A DNA stretch of 49,280 nucleotides, taken from positions 1-49,280 of the forward strand of contig MEWJ01000032.1 of assembly GCA_001773385.1 (NCBI GenBank), given 5' to 3'. This DNA is from a candidate division WWE3 bacterium RIFOXYD1_FULL_43_17 (GTDB taxonomy: Bacteria; Patescibacteriota; WWE3; UBA101185; UBA10185). Positions 19,620-27,889 of the stretch are shown here, one piece after another. The stretch's first letter is position 1; each line of letters starts with the position of its first letter. Under the pieces are notes generated by a model. The model was not told the origin of the DNA and made no database searches. It was given only the letters and a program-made list of their open reading frames with translations. The translations under genes and the position numbers were made by a program.

Positions 19620-19877
19620 GTGAACGACAGAATTAATAATAAACAAATTAATACATATAGAAGCACCGATTTAGCAATCACAAGCTTTTTATCGCTTTCC
19701 TTTAATCTCATAGCATTGGAAAAAGTTGAGGGTAATCGTTATGAATTTGTGTTTGAACGTACACCAGAACTAGAGAAAGCAATAGAATCCTTTTTCAACA
19801 ATACCGCAAAAGTTAGTCCCACAGATTATTTCAATTCAATAAAAAGTATCAAATCGAGGATTTATTCCAGGAGTTAA
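19620..19877 (+). CDS. DUF5659-like small protein
   Basis: 'YRSTDLAITSFLSLSFNLIALEKVEGNRYEFVFERTPELEKAIESFF...YFNSIKSIKSRIYS'; GTG start. Confidence 0.5.
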   Translation: MNDRINNKQINTYRSTDLAITSFLSLSFNLIALEKVEGNRYEFVFERTPELEKAIESFFNNTAKVSPTDYFNSIKSIKSRIYSRS

Positions 19878-19879
19878 AG

Positions 19880-20086
19880 ATGTTGCCTGTTCAAGCAGTT
19901 ATTGAGTGGAAAGAAATATACAAGAAGACAACAGGAGTTGACCTAAGCATTGAGGACGCCACGGAAAGGGCAAATAGGATGTTTAGATTTTTATCGAATA
20001 TTACGAAGCCGAAAAGAAGTAGAAAATTAAAAATTTTTGAAGGGGGTGATAAAGATGGCAAGAAAACTAACAGTAAAAAAGTCTGA
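19880..20086 (+). CDS. hypothetical small protein
   Basis: 68-aa ORF directly downstream of the DUF5659-like gene; overlaps the next gene. Confidence 0.4.
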   Translation: MLPVQAVIEWKEIYKKTTGVDLSIEDATERANRMFRFLSNITKPKRSRKLKIFEGGDKDGKKTNSKKV

Positions 20087-20438
20087 ATCTATCAAGCCAA
20101 TTCCAGGTGATGTTTATCCTGCTAAATTGGTCCGAATTGATGACGGAGAAGGAGGTTTTGGCGAGTATTACAAATTTGTTTTCGAGATATCAGAAGAATC
20201 TGCGTATCAAGGGGAACAAAGAACATTGCTTGCAAGCCGTAAGCTATCCAGAAGTCCGAAAGGCGAAAGTAAGCTTCTAAACATTTTAGAGGTATTAGCA
20301 GGCAACAAACTGGAGTTGGAAGAAGAAGTTGATGTTGACGATTATGTTGGAAAGAAATGCCGAATCTTGGTTGAGGAACCAAAAGAAAGAGACGGCATGA
20401 TTATCCAAAATGTCACGCAAGTTCTACCTACAAAGTAG
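20055..20438 (+). CDS. phage-type ssDNA-binding/OB-fold-like protein (DUF669-like)
   Basis: ATG at 20055 after SD gaagggggtgataaag; 'PIPGDVYPAKLVRIDDGEGGFGEYYKFVFEIS'; upstream of primase. Confidence 0.5.
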   Translation: MARKLTVKKSESIKPIPGDVYPAKLVRIDDGEGGFGEYYKFVFEISEESAYQGEQRTLLASRKLSRSPKGESKLLNILEVLAGNKLELEEEVDVDDYVGKKCRILVEEPKERDGMIIQNVTQVLPTK

Positions 20439-20504
20439 TATTTAATTTTGGTCGGGGGCATTTGCTTGTACCAAGTGTCCCCTACCTACAAAGAGATTTA
20501 ACAA

Positions 20505-22859
20505 ATGAATTATACCAATAATGAATATATAAAAGAACCTGCGGAGTTCCTAACCGATTGGGGTATCAATTATTCTGATACCAAAAAGGAACTTCGAACC
20601 CTGTGTTTATTTAGTGACTGCGATTCGGATAAATCTGACTACAAACTAGGTCATCTATATATTTCGTCAACCACAGGGCAATATAATTGTAAAAAATGTA
20701 ATGCTACGGGAAATCTCGTGACATTAGCAAAACATTTAGGCATTGATGTTGCTACCCTATATCAGAAGCAAGGCAGGATTAAAGCACGGACTAAAAAGGC
20801 GGAGGTAAAAAACGGGCAACCTGAAAAGGTTTACGATGACGATTTAACTAATGAAGCAGTCGAATGTCATGAGGAGCTTACTACTGCTCATCGCCAATAC
20901 TTTGTAGACAGGGGGTTATCCAATGAAACAATTGATAAATACCTGCTAGGAGAAGCCGAGGTGGGTGGTTTGCAATGGTTAACAATACCCATATTTGATG
21001 AAAATAATCGAGTAATATTTTTTAAGCTAAGAAGACTGCCAGAACAGGAAGAAACTAATCCTACAAAATATAGATATACGAAAGACGCCGAAGCTAGTGT
21101 TTACGGTGTAGAAATTCTAAAAGATGTGTTAAATGAGCCAGTCATTATTACCGAAGGTGAACTTGATTGTCTTGTATTAAGGGATTTAGGTTTTAAGGCT
21201 GTATCTTCTACTGGTGGTGCAGGTACTTTCAAAAATAAATGGGTAGATTACTTTGATAAGGTCTCTGCTGTATTTTTTGCATTTGATAATGATGAAGTTG
21301 GAATTCGTGAAGCCGTTAATCACGCCAAACTGTTTAGAAACAAAGACGTCTATATAGTAGATATACCTAAAATTGAAGGCATAAAAGACATTTCTAACTA
21401 CAGAACAAGTCAAAAGACTAAGGAAGATTTTGAAAAATTACTAAAAGAAGCTAGAAAGTATGACCCCTATAAGTTAGAGTTTTCAGGTATTCAGTTTGCA
21501 GATGCTTTAACAGAATTTATTCCCGCACAGTATTTCACTTCGAATAATGCATATTTGACCCTACAACTGAATGTTAAAAATGAGGATACCGTGGATAAAG
21601 AGACCTATGTAATCAACTCTGAAAGGCAAATAGTCCCTTTAGGTTTATTTCTTAAGACGAATAACTATCTTTCTACAAGAGAACCAAAATTTCCTCAAAG
21701 ATGGTCAACTGAATCATTGGATAGATATTTGAAGAAAAACGATATATCATTAGACTACTTTTCTTTACTTGATAAAACCGTCGGGACGCTAAAATATTAT
21801 CTGGACCTTAATCACGAGGATTGGTATCTGGTTGTAGCTCTCTGGGTTTGGGGAACATACTTTTATAGGCTTTTCGGTTCATATCCCTATTTCAACATCA
21901 ATGGACTTATGAACTCAGGCAAGACAAAACTGCTTGAGTTATGCAGTGAGCTGGCTTTCAATGGTAAATTCTTAATGGGTAGCACTCCTGCTTTTGTTAT
22001 AAGGGAAATACACGAAAATAGTTCTACGATATTTTTAGATGAGGTGGAAAGCCTAAAAAAGGCTTCTACACCTGAAGCACAAACATTGTCCTTAATGCTT
22101 AATTCTGGTTACAAGGCAGGTCCACGAGTTGGAAAAATGCAACCTACAGGTACAAAGGGTTGGGATTCAAAAGAATACGACCCCTACTCCCCTAAAATGA
22201 TTGCAGGCATAAGCGATGTGTCCGAAACATTACAATCCCGTTCCTTAAACTTAACTATGCTTGCAAGCAACAATAAGGAAATTAAAAACCGAGAGCTTGA
22301 AACAACTTCACGTTCTTTCAAGGAGTTAAGAGACGGTTACTACTTATCCGTGATGGACCTGCATAAAGAAATGTTCAAAACATATAAGACATTAACAGAA
22401 ACCAATATTCAGGGACGAAATTGGGAAGTGTGGCGACCCATTTTTACATTGGCAAAAGTTATTGATGATAGAACCCAGCGAGATGGTTTAACCTACAACT
22501 TGGTTAGAGATTTTGCTTTAGACCGAATACATATCGCATCTAGTGTATCTGCCGATGACCAAACTGTAATTCAGCTACTTTTAGCCTTAAAAGACATGAT
22601 GGAAAGTGAGACAAAACGAGAGGCATTTTATCCGACAATAAATCTTAAGACTTTTTTGAAAACAGAGCATGCCGATGACTTTGGATGGCTAGAAAGCACT
22701 AACTATATAGGCGTATTGCTTAGAAGGTCTGGTGTAGTTCTACAAGGGTCTGAAATAAGACGATTAGGCGGTAAACCAATGAGAGGTTATCTTTTGAACC
22801 TAGATGTAATAAATGAGCGACTAAAAGCCTTGGGATTTGAATATGGCGAAATCAAGTAA
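20505..22859 (+). CDS. primase-helicase-like protein (zinc finger + TOPRIM + P-loop ATPase)
   Basis: Zn finger 'YNCKKCNATGNLVTLAKHLG', TOPRIM 'EPVIITEGELDCLVLRDLG...FFAFDNDEVG', Walker A-like 'INGLMNSGKTKLLE', Walker B 'STIFLDEVE'. Confidence 0.8.
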   Translation: MNYTNNEYIKEPAEFLTDWGINYSDTKKELRTLCLFSDCDSDKSDYKLGHLYISSTTGQYNCKKCNATGNLVTLAKHLGIDVATLYQKQGRIKARTKKAEVKNGQPEKVYDDDLTNEAVECHEELTTAHRQYFVDRGLSNETIDKYLLGEAEVGGLQWLTIPIFDENNRVIFFKLRRLPEQEETNPTKYRYTKDAEASVYGVEILKDVLNEPVIITEGELDCLVLRDLGFKAVSSTGGAGTFKNKWVDYFDKVSAVFFAFDNDEVGIREAVNHAKLFRNKDVYIVDIPKIEGIKDISNYRTSQKTKEDFEKLLKEARKYDPYKLEFSGIQFADALTEFIPAQYFTSNNAYLTLQLNVKNEDTVDKETYVINSERQIVPLGLFLKTNNYLSTREPKFPQRWSTESLDRYLKKNDISLDYFSLLDKTVGTLKYYLDLNHEDWYLVVALWVWGTYFYRLFGSYPYFNINGLMNSGKTKLLELCSELAFNGKFLMGSTPAFVIREIHENSSTIFLDEVESLKKASTPEAQTLSLMLNSGYKAGPRVGKMQPTGTKGWDSKEYDPYSPKMIAGISDVSETLQSRSLNLTMLASNNKEIKNRELETTSRSFKELRDGYYLSVMDLHKEMFKTYKTLTETNIQGRNWEVWRPIFTLAKVIDDRTQRDGLTYNLVRDFALDRIHIASSVSADDQTVIQLLLALKDMMESETKREAFYPTINLKTFLKTEHADDFGWLESTNYIGVLLRRSGVVLQGSEIRRLGGKPMRGYLLNLDVINERLKALGFEYGEIK

Positions 22860-22863
22860 CATT

Positions 22864-23002
22864 TGTAACACCTACGCTTATACATTGTCACAGCGACAAT
22901 ATTTCCCGTTACAAAAATGTTACACATCAAGATGTAGTATTTGTAACATTTCTGTTACAGGCTTATTTGTTGTCGCTAAAGGATATTATGTTTAATGTAA
23001 CA
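22864..23002. repeat. cluster of TGTAACA/TGTTACA iteron-like repeats, candidate origin or operator
   Basis: TGTAACA at 22864, 22942, 22996; GTTACA at 22908; TGTTACA at 22918 and 22953; plus ATTGTC-N5-GACAAT dyad at 22884-22900. Confidence 0.5.
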
Positions 23003-23242
23003 AAAATACAAAAATATGAGGACTTAACAAAACTTAACATTTCAGAGCTTATGGTATATGAGATTGAACTTCAGTCTTACCTTCAAACACACGAGCCCGA
23101 TATGTCAAAACAAGGAACAGTGGATGTAAATGACAGACCTTTTGACAGACAACTTTATGAAGAAAAGAAGCAACAATGGTATTCAATTTGGGTCGAGTAT
23201 TTTACGCGACCTGTTGAGGAAGGACTAGATATTAAGTTATAA
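22967..23242 (+). CDS. small hypothetical protein
   Basis: 91-aa ORF; start may be the internal ATG at 22988. Confidence 0.45.
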   Translation: MLSLKDIMFNVTKIQKYEDLTKLNISELMVYEIELQSYLQTHEPDMSKQGTVDVNDRPFDRQLYEEKKQQWYSIWVEYFTRPVEEGLDIKL

Positions 23243-23280
23243 TTTTAGTGTTGAATAGATTTAGTTACGAATGTGTAAAT

Positions 23281-23337
23281 AGCCGTATTGGTATAAATGC
23301 ATTCGTGCATCTATTCAACAACCAGTACGGCTTTTTA
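23281..23337 (+). terminator. terminator/attenuator-like hairpin immediately upstream of recombinase 2
   Basis: AGCCGTATTGGT...ACCAGTACGGCT (11/12 pairing) followed by TTTTT. Confidence 0.45.
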
Positions 23338-23344
23338 TATTAAT

Positions 23345-24991
23345 ATGGATTTTTTAGTAAACAAAGATATACAAAATAAAAACGGCATTGAATACTGTAG
23401 AAAATCTACGGAGTCAGAAGACCGCCAAGCCTTTTCTCTTAAAGACCAACATGATGTCAATTTTAAAGTAGCGGAAAGATATGGTGTAAAAGTTAAAAAA
23501 TCGCTTCAGGAATCAATGTCTGCCAAGAAAAGAGGAAGACCGTTTTTCAATGAAATGGTTGCAAGTGTTGAAAGTGGTAAATATGAAGTCATTGTATGTT
23601 GGGCATTAAACCGTTTAGCCCGTAATTCAGTTGATGGTGCGATGCTAATTGAGTTGATGGATAATAAAAAGCTTCATGCAATTCTAACTCCTGGAAAAGT
23701 CTACTATAACAGTGGCGACGACAAGCTGTTACTTCAAATAGAATTTGGATTAGCTAAGAAATATTCCGATGATTTAGGACCTACTGTGTTAAGAGGTATG
23801 TATTCAAAGCTTAAGCGTGGTTGGTATCCTGGTCCTGCAAAGCCTGGTTATATCAATAGAAAAGAAAAAGGCGAAATAATACAGGTAATAGATGAAGAAC
23901 GATTTCCACTATTAAGAAAGGGTATTGAAATGTACCTAGAAGGAGCAAGAGTCGAACATGTACTTGAGCTACTAAATGATAAGTGGGGTTATAAAACCAT
24001 ACAAACTGAAAAAACAGGAAATAAACCTTTATCAATATCAAGCTTTTATCGAATACTAAACGACAGTTTTTACTTTGGAAAAATAGTGTGGAACGGTGAG
24101 GAAGGTGAGCTTAATCCCGAAGTACCAAAACTTGTGTCCGAGAAAGAGTTCTGGGATATACAACGAAGACTTGGTGCAAAAGGTATTTCAAGACCTTCAA
24201 AACACATGGAAGTCCCCTACCGAAGCATCATTAAATGTTCAGAGTGTGGAAGCGCCATAATCACTTACCCCAAAATTAAGAAACTAGCTTCAGGAGAAAC
24301 AGTAGTTTATTTATATGCTAAATGTTCAAGCAAAAAACATTGTACACAGAAGCACATCTCCGTTTCAAAAATTGAAAAGCAACTTAATGAGATTGTGAAA
24401 ACCGTAGAAGTGTCTCAAGACTTCCATGATTGGTTTTTGAAATGGCTAAAACACGACCATCAAGTTGAAACTACTGAAACCGAAGTTCTACTACAAAGAA
24501 TAGACGCACAGATTGAAATCCAACATAAACGAAGAAATAATTTATTTGAGATGAGACTTAATGGCGAAGCGGTTGAAGTTGAGTATAGGACCAAGAAAGA
24601 AGAAATCGAAGTTGAAATCAAAAGATTGGAAAAAGAAAGAGCGGGGGTTAAGTACGCGTCTGACGATTGGATTAAAAGAGCTGAAAAACGCATTAACTAC
24701 GCTTTATACGCAAGAGACACTTTAGAAAATGGTGATTACTTACAAAAATCAAGTGTACTTTCGGATTTGGGTTCGAACTTTTTGCTAAAAGAGGGTTTAC
24801 TCTTTGCTGACATAGACCCGATGCTTGCCGTCTTCAAAAAACACTATGAAATTGTTAATAAGGATTTAATAGGGTTCGAACTGGAAGATAAGTTGTTAAA
24901 TCAAGCTAACTCTGAAATTTTGAAATCATGGCTGGGGGATAGGGATTCGAACCCCAATAGGCGGGACCAAAACCCGCAGTCCTACCGTTAG
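23345..24991 (+). CDS. large serine recombinase / integrase, 3' end overlapping tRNA-Gln antisense
   Basis: 'EYCRKSTESEDRQAFSLKDQ', 'ALNRLARN', Zn ribbon 'CSECGSAI...CSSKKHC'; more plausible ATG at 23345 than the tracked 23297. Confidence 0.9.
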   Translation: MDFLVNKDIQNKNGIEYCRKSTESEDRQAFSLKDQHDVNFKVAERYGVKVKKSLQESMSAKKRGRPFFNEMVASVESGKYEVIVCWALNRLARNSVDGAMLIELMDNKKLHAILTPGKVYYNSGDDKLLLQIEFGLAKKYSDDLGPTVLRGMYSKLKRGWYPGPAKPGYINRKEKGEIIQVIDEERFPLLRKGIEMYLEGARVEHVLELLNDKWGYKTIQTEKTGNKPLSISSFYRILNDSFYFGKIVWNGEEGELNPEVPKLVSEKEFWDIQRRLGAKGISRPSKHMEVPYRSIIKCSECGSAIITYPKIKKLASGETVVYLYAKCSSKKHCTQKHISVSKIEKQLNEIVKTVEVSQDFHDWFLKWLKHDHQVETTETEVLLQRIDAQIEIQHKRRNNLFEMRLNGEAVEVEYRTKKEEIEVEIKRLEKERAGVKYASDDWIKRAEKRINYALYARDTLENGDYLQKSSVLSDLGSNFLLKEGLLFADIDPMLAVFKKHYEIVNKDLIGFELEDKLLNQANSEILKSWLGDRDSNPNRRDQNPQSYR

Positions 24992-25002
24992 ACGATCCCC
25001 CA
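24929..25002 (-). tRNA. tRNA-Gln (UUG), CCA encoded
   Basis: minus strand TGGGGGATCGTCTAACGGTAGGACTGCGGGTTTTGGTCCCGCCTATTGGGGTTCGAATCCCTATCCCCCAGCCA; anticodon TTG. Confidence 0.95.
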
Positions 25003-25082
25003 ATACTCAAACAAACACAAGAAATTATAGCACCTAACGCTGCCCAAACCAGCACCTAACGCTCCAATTCTACCCTCTCAGC

Positions 25083-25904
25083 TTAGGTTGTTGACTCCAA
25101 CAACCCCCTCAACCTTCCCATCTCAGCCCCCATCGCTTCCTCCCCTACCAACACAGTGCCTTTATCTTTTGCAAAATTCTTAAAGAGATTAAAGCTGTTC
25201 TCGGGTATTTTAGGGTTCAGTGCGATATCTGCGTATCTCAGATTTTCCTTAGCCATTTGGCTTAGTAATATTTGATAAGAGAGTCTGACAATCTCTCGGG
25301 TGTTTAGTTTCATTCCGCCTTCCATAGCTGCGGTCAAAGGAAAAATATTTCCGTACAGGTTAACCCCGATCACAACATCCGCTCCCATTCTTCTAACTTC
25401 TTCCGTAGGTACGGGTGTTGAGTTTCCTCCGTCCACCAGCTTTTTTCCTTCTATATCCACCGGTGTCAGAACCAAAGGTACTGATATGCTGGCTCTTATT
25501 GCTGTAGCCAAATTGCCATTTTCAAGATATACGGTTTCTCCGGTTAAAATATCGGTTGTTGCGGCTTTAAAAGGTATTTTCAAGTCTTCTATCTTTGCTC
25601 CTTTTAAATAACCTTCCATAAAAGTCACGAATTTATTTCCTTTTAAAAGCCCTAACTCCGTTTTAGGGTCCGACACGGCGTTAAATATATCCCGGTATCC
25701 GATGTTTTCGAGAATCTTCTCAATTTCTCCGATATTTCCATAATAAGCATACAAACCCCCGACCAATGCTCCAACACTTGAACCTGAAATGTAATCAATG
25801 GAAATTCCGTTCTTTTCGAGAGATTTTAAAACCCCGATATGCGCGAGGCCTCTCCAGCCTCCGCTCCCCAAAGCCAAACCGACCTTTTTAACAGCTCCGC
25901 TCAT
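25083..25904 (-). CDS. patatin-like phospholipase (RssA-like)
   Basis: 'GLALGSGGWRGLAHIGVL', 'GSSVGA' nucleophile elbow, 'VDGG' motif. Confidence 0.9.
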   Translation of the reverse strand: MSGAVKKVGLALGSGGWRGLAHIGVLKSLEKNGISIDYISGSSVGALVGGLYAYYGNIGEIEKILENIGYRDIFNAVSDPKTELGLLKGNKFVTFMEGYLKGAKIEDLKIPFKAATTDILTGETVYLENGNLATAIRASISVPLVLTPVDIEGKKLVDGGNSTPVPTEEVRRMGADVVIGVNLYGNIFPLTAAMEGGMKLNTREIVRLSYQILLSQMAKENLRYADIALNPKIPENSFNLFKNFAKDKGTVLVGEEAMGAEMGRLRGLLESTT

Positions 25905-26350
25905 TTTAATTCAACAAAAGTTTCGTCAATTAAATTTCCGAACCCGTCTTCCAATATAAGCTTATATTCTCCCGGGTTTAAATTGCTGATCGCCCCGAAT
26001 ATTTCGTAATAAACATAAGTTTCCTCTTCCGTGAATTCGTCGTCTCTTAAAACTACTGTAATGTTAGGGTCAACAATTAAAAATGGAAAGGACGGTTGAA
26101 ATTTTAGTTTGCGCCTCATCTGCGCCGTTTCAAAGTTACCTTTTAAATCATAAAACTTTGTTTCGAATAGAATGGAACTTTCCTGGGCCGCTATTTTAAG
26201 GGGAATTTGTTCGGCTTCATCTATAACCGTGGTTTTTATTTCATAATTGAACTTTGGGGATGACACTCTGACCAAAACTATAAAACCTGCCCCAAGGGCG
26301 AAAATGAGCGACAGTATAAGGACAATTTTTCTCTTTGCGGTGAATGTCAT
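25901..26350 (-). CDS. membrane-anchored hypothetical protein
   Basis: 149-aa ORF, N-terminal TM, overlaps the patatin gene start (coupled). Confidence 0.6.
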   Translation of the reverse strand: MTFTAKRKIVLILSLIFALGAGFIVLVRVSSPKFNYEIKTTVIDEAEQIPLKIAAQESSILFETKFYDLKGNFETAQMRRKLKFQPSFPFLIVDPNITVVLRDDEFTEEETYVYYEIFGAISNLNPGEYKLILEDGFGNLIDETFVELK

Positions 26351-26356
26351 ACCCCT

Positions 26357-27088
26357 ATGTTACCATATACCCGTATGGCAGTAACGGCAAAACACACCGC
26401 TTCGGTGGCAGATAAAAAGGCAGTCTCTCCTTTAGTTACGTGGTTAAAGCTCAAAATTTCCGGCGTAGAAGAATTTGACTTCAGACCCGGGCAATTTATT
26501 AACCTTGAGGTTGGGGACGGAATTTACCGTTCTTACTCTATTTGTAACGAAGCTGTAGGCGGGCCGTTTGTGGAACTTGCCGCCATTACCGGACGTCCCG
26601 GTTTAGGAGCTAACTTTATCAACGAACTGAAAATAGGCTCGTCTGCGGGCTTTATAGGCCCTTCCGGGCGGTATTCTTACAGGAAGCCGGCTCGGAAAAA
26701 CGTAGTATTCGTGGCTACCTCCACCGGCATAGCGCCTTTTATTCCTATGCTGGCGCAGGCTTTGGAAGACACCTCCGTCGAGTCAGTTACCCTGGTTTTC
26801 GGTGTGCGCGACCAGGAAGACGTTTTTTTCGAAGAAAAATTCAAGAAGTTCTTGGAGACGTCACCTAAATTTAGCTACTTTATATGTTTGTCTGGAGTTA
26901 CCGGCGGACTCAAACCGCCCCTTTTTGCAAACAGAGTTACCTTTTGTTTACCCGATTTTGTTAAGGAACACACCGACTTTTATTTATGCGGAAATACCGC
27001 AATGATCCGCGACTGTTCTGATATTATTAATAAAGCGGGTTTGGAAGATTTTGCAATTTATACCGAAGCTTTTAACCCGAATTTGTAA
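26357..27088 (+). CDS. ferredoxin-NADP reductase-like FAD/NAD oxidoreductase
   Basis: 'FRPGQFINLEV...RSYSICN', 'FVATSTGIAPFIPML', 'DFYLCGNTAMI'. Confidence 0.85.
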   Translation: MLPYTRMAVTAKHTASVADKKAVSPLVTWLKLKISGVEEFDFRPGQFINLEVGDGIYRSYSICNEAVGGPFVELAAITGRPGLGANFINELKIGSSAGFIGPSGRYSYRKPARKNVVFVATSTGIAPFIPMLAQALEDTSVESVTLVFGVRDQEDVFFEEKFKKFLETSPKFSYFICLSGVTGGLKPPLFANRVTFCLPDFVKEHTDFYLCGNTAMIRDCSDIINKAGLEDFAIYTEAFNPNL

Positions 27089-27090
27089 AT

Positions 27091-27888
27091 ATGAGTGAAG
27101 CATACGAGAACGAACCTACATATTCAGCTGATAAAGAGCTGGTGGATTCGATTAAGATGGAATGTTCCAGCATATCCCCCGCCGAACAACAAGCCATATC
27201 TCAATTCGCAAAGTATTCTAAAAATCTAATACTCGAAGAATTTGGGAATCATATATCCCAAGAGAAAAAAGACAACCTCGAAAAGGTTACCGACCATTTC
27301 GTGATAATGGACATCGACCACTTCGAAAAATTTAAAGAAGCGTGGCTGCCTGAAATAAATTTTGGTAAACAGTCGTTAGAGAACGGCGGATATTATTTTC
27401 GCATGGGAGATGTAATCGCAGTCAGGGATAATATGGATATTATAAAGCAAGTTTCCGAGGCCGCCTACAAACAAAATTACTTTCCACCCGGAATGACGAG
27501 AGATGTTTATGAAAAAAGATTGATGTTAACCATGACAGCTGACATTATTATTCACGAATTGATTCACTACAGCCAGAATATGCCCGATGAGAAAGGGAAA
27601 GAAAATGTGCTTAAGATGATGTGCTTTATTGAGTGCGGTGCCTCATACGCAACTGAGAAAATACTAAGAGATACCCTCCCAAAAGTCAGATTACAGGAAC
27701 CTGAATTTAATCAAGTGAGAGTTAAAAAATTTGAAAAGTTGCTTGAAGTGTATGGAGACGGGGTTCTTGATGTGTGTTTTGGAAATTACGAAAAGGGGAC
27801 CTCCGAAGAAAAGGAAGTTGAAAAACTGAGAGATGAAATATATAAAGAATTTGACCTATATGAAATGGCTAGGTTGGGATTGATATAA
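27091..27888 (+). CDS. putative zincin-like metalloprotease domain protein
   Basis: HExxH motif 'ADIIIHELIHYSQ' followed by conserved-looking acidic residues 'CFIECGASYATE'. Confidence 0.5.
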   Translation: MSEAYENEPTYSADKELVDSIKMECSSISPAEQQAISQFAKYSKNLILEEFGNHISQEKKDNLEKVTDHFVIMDIDHFEKFKEAWLPEINFGKQSLENGGYYFRMGDVIAVRDNMDIIKQVSEAAYKQNYFPPGMTRDVYEKRLMLTMTADIIIHELIHYSQNMPDEKGKENVLKMMCFIECGASYATEKILRDTLPKVRLQEPEFNQVRVKKFEKLLEVYGDGVLDVCFGNYEKGTSEEKEVEKLRDEIYKEFDLYEMARLGLI

Positions 27889-27889
27889 T

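Noticed and set aside
23297-23344. Upstream start of recombinase 2 (MHSCIYSTTSTAFYIN)
   Set aside because: Lies within the inverted-repeat/terminator structure; homologous N-termini normally begin close to the 'YCRKST' motif, so 23345 is preferred.
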